A stretch of DNA of 64,000 nt from Castor canadensis (taxonomy: Eukaryota > Chordata > Mammalia > Rodentia > Castoridae). Location of the stretch: assembly GCF_047511655.1 (NCBI RefSeq), contig NC_133386.1, forward strand, positions 78,309,501 to 78,373,500, in the 5' to 3' direction. The notes beneath the pieces are model-generated. The model did no database searches. It worked only from the letters and a program-made list of their open reading frames with translations, and was not told the DNA's origin. A program made the position numbers and the translations under genes. This document shows positions 34,860-46,199 of the stretch, one piece after another; positions within the stretch are counted from its first letter, which is position 1; each line of letters begins with the position of its first letter.

Positions 34860-36200
34860 TAAAAACTTTAAAGTCATTTTAAAAATTGTAAAGTAACACA
34901 AAATTTACCATCTTAAACACTGAATGTGTAGTTCAATAGTACTCAGTATATTCATGATGTAAACAAGTTCCATGAGTTTTTCAACTTGCAAAAATGAAAC
35001 TCTATACCCATTAAACAATTCTGTATTTCCCTCACCCAGTTCATTCTGTTTTTTGTTTATAGGAGATTGACTACTTTAAACACCTCATAAATGTGAAACC
35101 ATTTGACCACCTCTTGACTATACTGAATGGTGCTGCTTGGAACATGGGCAAAGATCCCTTCAAAATCCTGCTTTCAGTTCTTTTGGATACATAACTAAAA
35201 TGGGATTGCTGGATCACAAGGTTAATAACATTTTTAATTTTTTTGAGAAACTATCATACTGTTTTCTACAGTGACTGCACCATTTTACATTTCTACCAAC
35301 AGTACACAAGAGTTTCTGTTTTTCTACATGCCTGCCAACATTTGTTATTTTCTGTGGGAGTGTGGGTAGGGATATTGTTTTAGTTCTGTAATAGCCATCC
35401 TAATGGTTATGAGGTACGCTCTCACTGTGGTTTTCCTCTGCATTGCAACATTGAGCATCTTTTCATATGTTGGTTGGTAATTTAAATCTTTGGAGAAATG
35501 TCAAGATCTTGGTTCATTTTTAAATTGGGTTATTTTGCTGCTGTTGAGTTGTAGGATTTCTTCATGTATGCTGAATATTAATCTCTTATCAGATATGATT
35601 TGTGAATATTTTCTATTACACAGGTTGCCTTTACACTCTGTTGATTTAGTCTTTTGATACACAGAAAATTTTAAGCTTGCTATAATCTCATTTGTCTATT
35701 TTTGCTTTGATTGCCTTTGCTTTTGCTGTCATATCCACCAAGAAATTATTGCAAAACCTGGTGCTTTTGTCCCCCCTTCATCCCCAGGTCTCCCCACTCA
35801 CAACATAGACCAGACAAAGGACCTGGGCTGAGGTGTGTATGGAGTAGGTTTACTTTGCCTCTTGAAACCTGATATTATTACATTTTTCTCCTATGCTTTC
35901 TTCTAGATTTTTATAGTTTTAGGTCTTAATGTTTAGGCCTTTAATTCATACATACTTAACTTTTGTATGTGTAAAATAAGGGTCCAGTTTCATTCTTCTA
36001 CATGTGAATATTAAGTTTTCCCAACATTATTTGTTGAAGAGTCTGTCCTTTCCCTATGGGGTAGTCATAGCACTCTAGATAAAGACAACTTTACTATATT
36101 TTGAAGCTCTCTACACTATTCCACTGATCTCTAGTATATGTCTTTATGCCTTTTAAATTACTATAGCCTTTTAATCTGTTTATTTTTGAGAGCCAATCTT
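34860..36200 (-). repeat. Old L1 (L1M-type), antisense
   Basis: Reverse L1 text includes GGATACATAACTAAAATGGG, ATTGCTGGATCACAAGG, CTCTTATCAGATATGATTTG and GGGTCCAGTTTCATTCTTC. Confidence 0.88.
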
Positions 36201-36214
36201 TTATTACTTTTGTC

Positions 36215-36530
36215 TGAAACACTAAATCCCAGCTTGATCTGACTAGTACCTACTCATCCTTTAGGTTTTATTTCATCTACTTTGAAGAGTCTTCCCTGAC
36301 CATTCCCCATCCCTCCAACAATCACATATATACCTTCTTCCTATGAACTTCAACTATACATTATATCTTCCTCTATCATAAAACTCACCTTGCTTTGTTG
36401 TAACTCATTTGTGACTCCCAGGGATCATGCTCTTGAGGGGCCTCATCTGTCATTTTAGCCTTTACCTCCCTAGATCCTAGCAAAATGCTTTACTCACAAT
36501 GAATAATCAATAAACATTATAAAAACTGAA
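36215..36530 (+). repeat. L2 3' end
   Basis: AGTCTTCCCTGACCATTCC, AACTCACCTTGCTTTGTTG, CCTAGATCCTAGCAAAATGC and an AATAAACATT end are typical of L2. Confidence 0.8.
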
Positions 36531-36679
36531 TGCTAACAGAATAGGCTCGGCTGATAAAAAAATAATAATAATAATGAATAAAGTCTATGTATTAATTTAG
36601 AAAATGCTTCCAAGACACATGAACTATAAAAGGATATGGAACAGTGTTTATAATATGCTATCACTTAGATAAAAGTGAC

Positions 36680-36742
36680 ATATGTATACATGTATGTATA
36701 TATGTATGCACTACATACATATATACATACATGTATACATAT
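36680..36742. repeat. Perfect 29-bp inverted repeat in AT/GT-rich microsatellite
   Basis: Arms 36680-36708 and 36714-36742 are perfect reverse complements around a 5-base spacer CACTA. Composition is TATG/CATA, so it may have arisen from microsatellite slippage. Confidence 0.9.
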
Positions 36743-37069
36743 ATACGCACACACACTAGTTTGAATATACATAGCTTAAAAAATACACAAGAAAATGATA
36801 AAATTGTATTATGTGAGGTCAGTAAGGCCAGGGAGAAGGAGCCTTCTCACTATATACTTTTTAATATTTAAAATCATATGAACTGTTCTATATTCATGGT
36901 ATTAGGTTTAAATTTTAAAAAAGTGAATGAATAATGCTGCTAAAGAACGTCCATTAGCAACTATGTAATGTGACATTTCCTTTCTCATTCATTTCATAAT
37001 AAATAAAAAGAAAATCAAAATGAGTAAGATCTATGTCTTAAGTGCTGCAACTGAACTCAGTCGCACTTA

Positions 37070-37435
37070 CCCCCATCCCTCCCAAAGGCTATGACAGACA
37101 TTGCAGCTTCTTCCATGATGTTTCTTGGATCACCCATTCTGGGGCCAGCTAGTTTCTATGTCATAAGGATACTCAAGCAGCCCTGCAGAGAGGCCCACAA
37201 GGGCAGGAATGTCCCTCCAACAGTCAGAAATAACTTGCCAGCATGTGATGGAGCCACTTTGGAACAGAATTCTCCAACCCCAATCAAACTTTTGGTGCCT
37301 GCAGCTCTGGCCATCATCAGATTGCAACCACACAAGAAACTCAAGCCAGAACAGCCAAACAACTCCCCTGTCCCTTCTGGCAGAAACCGCAGGAGATATA
37401 GTTCTAAATCACTACAGTTTGAGATGATTTGTAAC
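37070..37435 (+). repeat. MLT1-type LTR
   Basis: GATACTCAAGCAGCCCTGC, GAGAGGCCCACAAGGG, CAGAAATAACTTGCCAGC, ACTCAAGCCAGAACAGCC and AGAAACCGCAGGAGATAT follow the MLT1 order. Overlapping open frames are by-products of this LTR. Confidence 0.8.
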
Positions 37436-37439
37436 TAAA

Positions 37440-39380
37440 AAAGAGTTTATTCACAAATAGCATTTTCCATTGCTTAAGTTACAACTTCTGTAACTTAAAA
37501 CATACAATATAAACAGTAGTTGTCAGATTACATAAAATGAATAGCATCAAGTTATACAATCAGGTAGGCTTGTAGCACAGAGCTTTGAAGATAGCCTTCC
37601 AATAGCATGTCAGATGCCATAAAAATTAGTTTGCTGGAACCCCTCATTCAGGCTCAAAGTTGAACCCTAATTGGTGGTAGCACTGTACACAATAAGGAAG
37701 CGATTTAAATGTGTATCTGCTACAAAATGACTTAGACTAGCTCTAAAGCAAGTACTATGTCTTGTTTTTTTCCCTTGGAGGGAGGAAATCTTCTCTTCAG
37801 GAATTTTTTAAATTGAGACACAGTGTATGTGTACTTTTTCTACAGTGCTGCTTTAATTTATATACAGAAACGTAAAGGAAACCTCTTATATGGGTGAATG
37901 CTGTCTTGTGAGACAGACCATGCATTCTAAAACACTCTTTTCTAACCTCCAACTTGAAGTTGCAGATCAGAACTTTACACATTAACAGCAATCTAACCTG
38001 TGGCTGAGTAGCAAATTATTGTGTGCACTCACAAACTTATTATCACCACTTTGGTCAATTAAAAAAAAAAAAACAGTAACACCAAACTAAATGGTCTATT
38101 TACCTGAGCTCTGGCACATGAAACCAAAACAGCTAATCATAGGCACACAATCTAGGTATATGCCTATAAATAATCATAGAAACTTGAAATATAAGATGTA
38201 CACTATACAAGAGAAGAGCAGGAAATTTATTTTCTGTGAAACTCCTTCCATAAGTCAGGAGAATTTGTCATTATCCCAAAGAAAAAAGGTTAGAAATATC
38301 TTTAGCAGGATGGAAATATGAAAATATAGCTATATAAAACTTATGTGACAAAAGAAAAAAGGAGGTATATGATTCTTTTTATTACCTTATTAACTTACAT
38401 TACATTTTATCACCCCAGAATGAGCAGTCATCCCTTTGTATAAATTAGAAGTCTCCTCCTAGTTTTTAGATTTAGAATTTTCCATTTAACAATATGGTGC
38501 TGTTTTATTTATAAAAAGCAGAATTAGTAAAATGGATATTTTTTAAAAATAAAGATATCTATATCATTCAATAATGATATTGTTTTCATCACTGTATTAT
38601 ATTTTTAAAGTTACCTTTAGTACACTTTTAAATGAACAATTAAGGTTTTATTTTCCAATTCTTCCAAAAATAAATTCTAAGAAATTCTTAAATCCTGATT
38701 AATTCTGTACCTCTCCAACTTTGCGTCACCAACTGGATAGGAGATGACTTTGTGGGATCCAGGCCTGGGCTAAGTGACACTGAATCAAGGGAGAAAGTTA
38801 TCCCCTCTTCATTCTCTTCTAACTCCTTGGAATGAGTTGAGAAGAAAGTCTCATTTTGGCGCCAGCATGTTATCAACACTACGGAAATTCTGGCTAATCT
38901 CTCCCTTTTAAAGAAAGAGCAACCAGTCCCAGGATTAGAGCCTTGAGAGAGCAATAGTTTCTAGCTACAGCCTAACAACTATTTCGTTTTCTTGATTTTT
39001 ATCGACCTTCTGTTTATGTATTACCAGCTTTTAACTATGGTTATTTCAAGTTTCTTTTAAAAATAATTTTAATAAACATACTAATATAAAGAAATAGTAT
39101 ATAGGAAATATGCAAATATGGCAAAACCAAGAACTTCAGTTTCAAAAATATTACATTAACCATTTTCTCAGTAAATAAGTGCTGGCCATGTGTATGCGGT
39201 TGGTTTAGGCGTCGCATCAGAGGACATTCAGAAGATTCAGGACAGTCAGAAGAGAAGGAAATAAATTCAAAATGATATAATCAGAAAAAGATTCACAGAC
39301 AAGATACCATTTGAGACAGGAATTATTTAAAAACGTAGAAAGGAAGAGTTCCAAGAGAGCAAAAGCACAGAACCACGGGA
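37440..39380. other. DOP1A intron 1, no classified repeat; relatively GC-rich 38690-38960
   Basis: I recognise no exon or repeat. The 38690-38960 segment is less AT-rich than its surroundings and could be a diverged LTR or a conserved non-coding element. Confidence 0.4.
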
Positions 39381-39384
39381 GTGA

Positions 39385-39500
39385 CTGGTGGCATATTCCA
39401 AATCGTGACTGTGATGGCGGTTACACAGGTGTGCACAAATTTGTTAAAACACATTGACATTGACCACAAACAGGTACAGATGACTGTGTGTAAATATTTT
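39385..39500 (+). repeat. Old L1 3' UTR fragment
   Basis: GATGGCGGTTACACAGGTG followed by TTTGTTAAAACACATTGAC resembles L1M 3' UTR text. Weakly supported. Confidence 0.45.
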
Positions 39501-39856
39501 CTTATTCTGGTACTACCATAGACCTGTAAGATGAAAGATCATGGAGGTTTCAGGCTTAGAAAGTGAGATGAGGAGAAGGTAAATTCAATAAAGAGAAACA
39601 GGAAATCACAAGTTAAAGACAAGGCAATAAAAAGTATTTATTTTCACATAATAAAGTCTCAAAACACCTGTTACCTATTATACAAACATCTTTAAACTTC
39701 TACTTAATAGTTTTATTTCAGATAGAACTTCCCTGATTTGTCTTAGCTATTACAATTAAATGTTCTGTCTCTAACCCACCTCTTAAAATTGTGTATTAGT
39801 GGTACTCATTCCTAACAAAGTAATAGAATATCCATATGGGTTGTATACTAGTGACA

Positions 39857-40105
39857 CCTGTTATGGTTTGGATATAAAATGCTAATGCACTGATGTATCT
39901 TCTCCCAAGTCCTCCCTCTCTGCCACAAGGAGAGTAGCCTGCCACATGCTCCCACTGTCATGATGTTCTGCCTTACCACAGGCCCAGAATCAACAGAGTC
40001 AAGGACTATGGACTGAAACCTCTGAAACCATGTGCTAAAATAGTTCTTAAAGTGTTTGTCAGGTATTTTGTCATAGCAACAAAAAGTCTGACCTCCACAA
40101 CACAC
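39857..40105 (+). repeat. MaLR LTR with internal deletion
   Basis: Starts TGTTATGGTTTGGATAT, continues ATGATGTTCTGCCTTACC and GAAACCTCTGAAACCATG, and ends AGGTATTTTGTCATAGC. Lacks the central third found in the related copy at 47122. Confidence 0.82.
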
Positions 40106-40109
40106 AAAA

Positions 40110-40940
40110 CAGAATTTAGCAAAATTATTCAAGATTGTATCCAACACTTGGATCCTGTGTATCAGCAATTTAGAAATAACTTTTTCAGAATTTGTTTTAA
40201 TCTTTAGCTCTTCTTGATGACTTAAGCTTTTAACATTATGTAGTTATTAAATATTAAGTATATTTCAGGTGACTTAACTATATTTCAGATTTAAGAATTT
40301 ATAACTAGAAGGGAAAATCATCACAGTAAAAGTAGTCATTATTAACAAATCCTTATGTGTTGGAACAAAATCAGTAAGAACTATAAAATCAAATGCAAAT
40401 CATGAATTAATTATGGTTAAAGAAAAGCATCAAGAGTCCAGAAAAAGAAGATATTCTACTATAAATTAAAGCATTATTTGCTAAGGAAAGTTAATTCTCA
40501 TTATACCAGCAAGATGCCCCTAGATCTTCATGCTCCAGAAAGTTTAAACTGACAGCAAAAAGTGGGCTAATACATGGACTTTTACAGCAAAAAGCAGGTA
40601 TCGCTCAATATAGCAACTTTAAAATTTACATTGTATAATTTTATTCAGAGATGTTAATAGGTTAGCCATGAGAAAATAGGCTCTCTGGCTATGTAAATTT
40701 AGGGAATGCTATGAAAACTTCCCTCTGGAGATTACATACATGCGAGAATAGCAGTAAGTTTTGAGAAGTCCTGCTTTTATCAAAAATCAAAAATAGAACT
40801 TTGTTTAATCTAGTGTGCTCCCAAGTCATCTGTTAGGAAACATTACTTAGGGAAGGTAAGCCTATTAAATTGCTGTAGTATAGTGTTCAGGGGAAACATC
40901 AGTTTGGAAAACCTTATCAACAAAACTGTTAAACTCAGAC
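40110..40940. other. DOP1A intron 1, nothing recognised
   Basis: AT-rich, no repeat or exon supported. Confidence 0.45.
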
Positions 40941-41112
40941 CTAGCAAGAGCAAGGTCCAGGATTTGATTTCCAGCACCACTACCACCAAAAAAGAAAGTT
41001 TGCAAAGGGCTGGGGGGTGTAGGTCAGTGGTAGAATTTAGAATGCTTACCAGCCATGCATGAGTCCCTGGTTTCCCAGCACTGTTAAAAAACAAAAGCAA
41101 AAGCAAAATAAA
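40940..41112 (+). repeat. Two adjacent ID-like SINE pieces
   Basis: AGGATTTGATTTCCAGCACC with an A tail is followed by GGGGTGTAGGTCAGTGGTAG and a (CAAAAG)-type tail. Confidence 0.72.
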
Positions 41113-42309
41113 ACAAAACACCCCACACAAAACTGAAGTCTAGAGAAATTACACCTGGTGAGCTGCACAAGGGAGAATTTTAAACCTCATCTGTTCATCC
41201 TCAGGCCACCATTTCTACAAAATACGAACATGGTAACATGAGTACCTTTAACATTTTTGTCAGGATGTCTCATTTTCTGGTTTGTGTATTAACTTCACTG
41301 TTTTTAATTCTTTGCTAACATTGGGTCCCTAATAATGAAGTCCACCCGGAGATTTGTTATTGCTTAGCAATTCTAAGAAACAATGAAGTTTAGCTGAAAG
41401 TAATCATTAAAAATAAGGCATTTGGACTACGTGTGCTTTTTACTCATGTCATCTATGGACTCTCAATACTAAAATCACTGTGTTGACTATCAGTTGCTGA
41501 GTTATATGGCACATAATGCTGACATGTTATTCGTAGAAGGCCAAATTAACATTTACAAAAAATTTAGTATGTCAAGAACGTATGTCTACGTGAACAGCCG
41601 ACAACACTGAACTTGAAATATTTTTGTCTCATAGTCCAAGGCTTATATGTCAGTTTCCTATATTTTTGTAATCACCAAACATTTTTTAATTCCTTTGACT
41701 ACAGTCTCTAAATCTGATTTCCTTAATATTTGAGTCTCGCATTCCAAAGACCTCTTAGCTAATGTGTAAGCACAAAACACAAATTTTTTAAGTACAGATG
41801 CGGGCTCTCCCCGCCCCCTCGGGGAAGGAGGGAAGAATGAAAGAGAAACAAGTAACTATCGTTAGGCTGCAACTTTTAATCAAAGGTGATGATGGTTAAC
41901 AACTTCCGTGTGACTCCCGACTTCCTCTTAGTAAACTTGGGCACTCCTGTCCCGCCCCCCTCAACCGTGGTTGGCATTCGCGTCTTCTCAATCCTGAGGA
42001 ACCCCACAGACGGAGAGACTACGCGACGGACGCCCAGAGCCCGCCAACAAAGATCGCCGCGCCACGGCGCCCAGGTGCGACCCCCCACCCCCCGCCCTGC
42101 GCACGCTCGGCCGAGACAGACCCGGGGTCCCCGCGCGGCGCCCGACTCTCCGGACACCCACGGCGTCGCGGCTCCCAGCGGGGCCAAGGCGGCAACACCC
42201 CCGACGCCGCGGCACCCAGACCCACGGTTCCAGAGCTACCCGGGCCGGGGAGGCTGCTTGGGACCCAGAGCAAGTCTCGAAACCGCGCCGGGGGCGGGGA
42301 CGCTGTTAC

Positions 42310-42460
42310 CTGCCGCGGGCTTGGCCGCTCCCCGCCGACGCCGCTCTCCTGGCAACCGCGGTGGCGACACGAAGACCCGGAGCCGAAGGGCCTAGTGACA
42401 GCTCCCAGCGTGCACCGCGCGCGCCCACGCCGGCGTCGACGTCGACGGCCCTCGATCCCC
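42310..42460 (-). other. DOP1A: DOP1A non-coding exon 1 (5' UTR)
   Basis: On the minus strand a good donor (CAG followed by GTAACA) ends an exon at 42310, inside the CpG island and upstream of the first coding exon. The start is not determined; I place it near 42400-42460, close to a ZNF143-like motif and GC-rich sequence. No in-frame coding extension is implied, because the next exon carries only a short leader of about 17 bases before the start codon. Exon identity is inferred from the donor site, the CpG setting and the head-to-head gene order. Transcript data would be needed to fix the cap site. Confidence 0.6.
42394..42415 (+). promoter_or_regulatory. ZNF143-like motif
   Basis: The stretch CTCCCAGCGTGC at about 42402-42413 is close to the promoter-proximal ZNF143/SBS core CTCCCAGCATGC. 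It sits at the expected start region of DOP1A transcripts. The assignment is by eye and differs from the core at one central base. Confidence 0.4.
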
Positions 42461-42502
42461 GCCCCCGACCGCTCCTTGCCTGTGGGTGCTAGCTGTAGCC
42501 AC

Positions 42503-42517
42503 AGCGCCCTCTAGTGG
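42503..42517 (-). promoter_or_regulatory. CTCF consensus motif between the divergent promoters
   Basis: Read on the minus strand this is CCACTAGAGGGCGCT, a full match to the CTCF core consensus. It lies just outside the DOP1A first exon, between the two promoters. Occupancy is not known from sequence. Confidence 0.75.
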
Positions 42518-42560
42518 CTGTTTGGAGGAGGCGGCCACAGGCACCAGGGCGGGAGTGGGT

Positions 42561-43909
42561 CAGCGGCGCCTTTAGCAGGTGTTTTTAATCTACAGCGTAA
42601 GTCTCATATTGATAGAGAGTTTGAAGGGACACGGAGAATTGAAAATAGCTTTTCGATATTATTTAAGTAGTATTTAAAGAATCCTTCCGATTTTATACGA
42701 GTAATCTTAGCCCCAAGAGGGTCTGTGAAAAGTTAGGAGACAAATGGTTAATACCACATTTGGCATTATTTTGCCAAATAAAATATTAAAATAAAATATT
42801 TCAGTCATATCAAGTTACTCCAAGGAGGTTTGCACTACTTTGTCCAGACCATAGGGTCAAAAACTGGGAGTTTATATATATAAAATTTTAAACTAATGGA
42901 ACACCAATGATGAAGAGGACACGGTTCTAAGAATGATATAAATTTAGATATAATGTGAGAGTATTAAGTATTTAACAGCCTTGCGTGTTAAAGGTGGAAG
43001 AGGATTTAGACTTGAGATCGTCACCCTTAAATTAAGAGACCAAATAGCAAGTAGTTTTTATCTTTTTACTGAGTTATTACTCCCACCCATGATTTCATGT
43101 TATCATGGTAAACTTCAAAGACCCCCAAATGTGAATTTTAGAAAAAAATTGTCTTTAGTTATATTAAAAGATTCATTTCAAAATACTTTAAATTTATGTT
43201 TGCTGTGTGATAATTATAACTTCAAAATGATAAACTGGAACATCACTAAACAGGTTTTTCTTACAAGCCTTCAATGTTTACTTTGAAGAATAGCCTTTGG
43301 CTTTTAAAGAATTCCTGTTTTAATTGTACTGTGACTTCTTATCTTTTTATTTCTCCATTATAAGCATTCACACTGCACACCATCCTTTTCTTTCCTGTGT
43401 CAAACTTTCAAAAATTACCTTGTAGCAGCAATGAAATTACTTCTCAGAGTCCATTCTTGTGCAAAATAGTGGGAACGAATGCGCATCTTACTTTTTTTTC
43501 AAAGGCTGCATGAAAAATTAGTCCTGTGACTCAAGATACTAGGCTTCAGCCATTCTTTCAAGTAAGAGAGCTCCTTGGATTTTTCCATCTTGGCGCTCTC
43601 CTGTTTGAATTAGAAACAATGTAATTTAGTCCGTGACATTTTATTTGCTTCAGACAGAGTCTAATAAACAACCGTAGTTCGTAAAAAGCAGGGTGAGATA
43701 AAGTGGGCTTGTGGCAAGAAACTTGGCTCTTGGACCTTCTGGGGACCGTGCCCCCTGTATTTCATCTCCTCCTTGGTCCATCCAAGCTAGGCAAAGGAAT
43801 GTACCCGGGTCTGAATTGTATGGTCATTTCCAGAAGGGTGAGGCTCCAGGTCACACTGATAGTCATCATAGTGGGAGGACAGCTTGGCTCTGCACCCACC
43901 TTTCCCAGC
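42561..43909. other. AT-rich spacer between the two promoter blocks
   Basis: This is unique-looking, AT-rich sequence separating the DOP1A and UBE3D CpG blocks. I see no exon and no recognisable repeat. A CCATCTTGGCG string at 43587-43597 is a reverse YY1-type motif. Nothing else is supported. Confidence 0.5.
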
Positions 43910-44260
43910 CTAAAAAGTGCGCTCCTGGGGGTCCCCACGCCCTCGCGACTGCGCGCTCTCCGCCCGGAAGGTGGCGCTGTGGGCTCCAGGGGACGCCGGA
44001 CGCGCGATCTGGTCCGGCTGCGGCGCCTGCTCCCGCCGCACGTGCTGGCGCTCCCGGCCCGGGTCGTCCCGGTTCGCCAGCTCCCCGTGCTCTGTTCGGT
44101 TCTGCGCTTGGGCGCGGGTTATGGCGGCGGAGACGCGCGTGTTCCTGGAGGTGCGGAGACGGCTGCAGAGCGCGCTGCTGATCGTGGGGTAAGACTGGCG
44201 GGAGCGTGGGGCGGGGCGGGCCGGGCTGCGGCCCCTAGAACCCGGACTGGGACTTTTCGC
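43910..44260. promoter_or_regulatory. UBE3D: CpG island block B (UBE3D promoter and exon 1)
   Basis: This second GC-rich, CpG-dense block holds UBE3D exon 1. At 43964-43978 it reads CCGGAAGGTGGCGCT, which combines an ETS-type CCGGAAG with a CTCF-like GGTGGCGCT (two departures from the CTCF core). The transcription start is probably 50-150 bases upstream of the ATG at 44121. No TATA box is evident, which is usual for CpG promoters. Confidence 0.8.
44121..44188 (+). CDS. UBE3D: UBE3D exon 1, residues 1-22
   Basis: The ATG at 44121 has G at -3 and G at +4. It opens Met-Ala-Ala-Glu-Thr-Arg-Val-Phe-Leu-Glu-Val, matching the mammalian UBE3D N-terminus, and the exon ends after 22 codons plus GG with the donor GTAAGA. 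The human protein has a short Ala-Ser insertion near the start that is missing here. The exon lies in the second GC-rich block of the CpG island. An in-frame upstream ATG at 43917 exists, but I regard 44121 as the start because conservation begins there. Confidence 0.93.
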
Positions 44261-44264
44261 CCTT

Positions 44265-44905
44265 CCTCGCGGCTCTTGGGAGCTTTTTAGAACTGCAGGG
44301 CATCCGCCCCACTCCCGATCTACTGAATCAGAACCTAGGTTTTTTTACTAGGAGTCCTAGGATAATAAGCACAGCGGGGTTTTGGGAAGAGGGACGGAAT
44401 ACATCGTTGGCAGTGTCCTGTGTTTCCATCAAAACAATGCAAAAAAAAAAAAAATGCCACTCCACCTCTATCCAGGATCCTCATTATAAAGCTAGGTTCC
44501 AGCCTGTGAGCCTCCTGTTCTGTAAATAACCTCATTATTTATTCCCCTTTGCTTCCCCAGTCTGCTCTATACAGAGAAATGTACGCAACAATTTAACAGC
44601 TGGGTTTAGTGAACGACCAGAAAAGGTCTGTCTTATTTGCACTCCAAGTTCCTGTGAGAAGGCTGCAAGCTGGTAACTTGCTACTTACTACACAAACTTT
44701 TTAGGGGGAAAATTTTTTTTTTTTTTTTTTTGCTTGTTGGCAGCAATTTTAACGGTTCGTGGACCTCTTTAATAGGTTTTGCTTATTTCCTTGTGACAGC
44801 TCTTCCAGATAAAGGAAGTTAGATGTTAAAATCCTGAAAATCTTACTACCCAGTGCCACAGTTAGGTTGCTGCTTAGTTTTTCCTCTTTTCCTTAAATCT
44901 GCCAA
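44265..44905. other. UBE3D: UBE3D intron 1 start, no feature but T tract
   Basis: Unique sequence with an A14 run at 44440 and a T19 run at 44712. No exon or named repeat. Confidence 0.5.
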
Positions 44906-44909
44906 GTAG

Positions 44910-45020
44910 TCGGTGTGGCAATTCTGGATTTGGTGTGAGAACTGAGTTCAAATCCCAGCTTCCTCACAAGGGTAGAATAATCTGAATTTCTTTACATGGG
45001 AGTAATACTGGATTTCTCTC
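44910..45020 (+). repeat. MIR fragment
   Basis: GAACTGAGTTCAAATCCCAGC and TCTTTACATGGGAGTAATAC fit a diverged MIR. Confidence 0.5.
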
Positions 45021-45047
45021 CTTTCTGTTTTAAAAATCATGAGTTCA

Positions 45048-45130
45048 GGTGGGATGTAGCTCAGTGGTAGAACACTCATCTGGCATGCACAGACCAGGGT
45101 TTGATGCTGGGGGGTGGGGGGAATAAATTA
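45048..45130 (+). repeat. ID-like SINE
   Basis: GGGATGTAGCTCAGTGGTAG and CATCTGGCATGCACAG, followed by a G-rich tail. Confidence 0.82.
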
Positions 45131-45618
45131 GGAGTCTCATCTTGTAGGGTAATTAGGAATCCAAACCTTACCAAAAACAGCCCCAGTCTCCCACCATGCA
45201 AAACAAACCCTCTCACTCCTCTGTCATGGAGCCCTATCATGGTTCCCCTGAGTTAATTTTGTTCAGGACCTAAATTTGCTGGACTACTAGTTTGTTCCTG
45301 TTGGGCTTTAACTCTAGTGACTGGTACCTAGAAACAGCCATGGTTCCAATTTCATTCAACATTCAACATAACCTTACCATTTGTTGAACTATGTATACAT
45401 GAGTTCTTAGAGTTTGTACTTTTACTTATGACTGCTTTCCTTCAACATAATGTTTTTGAGACTGGTGTTTTGTCTGTGCTGTTGTACATATCACTTTCCA
45501 TTCCTTTTTACGTCATGGGGATATTCCACAAATCCTTTATGTGTTCTGTTGTTGCTGGATGGTTTGCTTGTTTCCAGGGTGTGCTTATGAGTACAGCTGC
45601 CACAGCATCACTTTTTAA

Positions 45619-45738
45619 GTCTTTTTTATTTATTTATTTATTTATTCATTTATTTATTTTTGTGGTGCTGGTGATTGAACCAAGGGGGCCTCACGTGTGC
45701 TAGGCAAGCGTTCTAACCACCAAACCACACCCCCAGCC
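45619..45738 (-). repeat. ID-like SINE with (TTTA)n tail
   Basis: The TTTA-repeat is the reverse tail; the module reads GTGGTGCTGGTGATTGAACC and GCTAGGCAAGCGTTC. Confidence 0.88.
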
Positions 45739-46199
45739 TGGTTGTATGCTTTGTGACATTTTCTTTCTCTTGGGTGAATACCTAAGAATGAAATTGCTGG
45801 GTCTTAGGATGGATGTGGGCATTGCTTTGTGAGGACATGTAAACAGTTCTCCAAAGTGGTTGTACCAGTTTTATACACTCATCAGAAAAAAAAAACGAGA
45901 GTTCCATTGTTTCACATTCTGTCCTGCATTTAGTGTTGTTGGTGTTTTTGGTTTGAGGCATTCTAGTGGACATAAGGTGGTATCAGTGTGATTGTAGTGT
46001 CTAATAATGTTGAGAAGCTTTTCATATGCTTTTTGGTAATCCAAATATATTCTTTTGTAAAGTTTCTTGTAGTTTCTTACTAGTAAAAAGTGAGGTTGGT
46101 TGTCTTATTGACTTGAGACGGTGTTTTCTGTATGTCTTATGCATGTAGGAATGTTTTCTCCTCATCTGTGACAGACCTTTTCACCTTTTAACTTAATAT

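Larger units (their letters stand above)
1..42460 (-). other. DOP1A: DOP1A (DOPEY1) gene, 5' part, minus strand
   Basis: This is the gene span for the N-terminal portion of DOP1A, a very large conserved protein of the Dopey family. Family knowledge links it to MON2 in endosome/Golgi trafficking and to a kinesin-1 adaptor role on PI4P-positive membranes. Five coding exons are seen, joined by GT-AG introns with consistent phases; together they encode 260 residues of the N-terminal Dopey domain with near-identity to the mammalian protein. A non-coding exon 1 sits in the CpG island at about 42.3-42.46 kb. Intron 1 is about 22 kb. The next coding exon would start with the residues that follow His-Met-Ser-Gln, and it is not present between positions 1 and 3400, so the gene runs off the left edge. 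The divergent neighbour is UBE3D, as in the human locus. Confidence 0.95.
41795..42560. promoter_or_regulatory. CpG island block A (DOP1A promoter side)
   Basis: This block is strongly GC- and CpG-rich against an AT-rich background, densest at 41930-42480. It contains the inferred DOP1A first exon, a self-complementary 12-mer made of two GTCGAC units at 42435-42446, and a TGCGCACGC stretch at about 42098 resembling NRF1 sites. Long open frames here come from low stop-codon density and are not taken as genes. Confidence 0.85.

Noticed and set aside
36644-36871. 75-codon open frame rich in Tyr/Thr/Ile
   Set aside because: Product of the TATG/CATA inverted repeat.
37091-37438. 115-codon open frame
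   Set aside because: Lies in an MLT1-type LTR.
41886-42395. 169-codon open frame in the CpG island
   Set aside because: Arg/Pro/Ala-rich translation typical of GC-rich DNA; overlaps the DOP1A first exon on the other strand; no recognisable protein.
43703-44290. 195-codon open frame across the UBE3D start
   Set aside because: Different frame from UBE3D exon 1, runs through its donor into the intron, and has low-complexity GC-driven composition.
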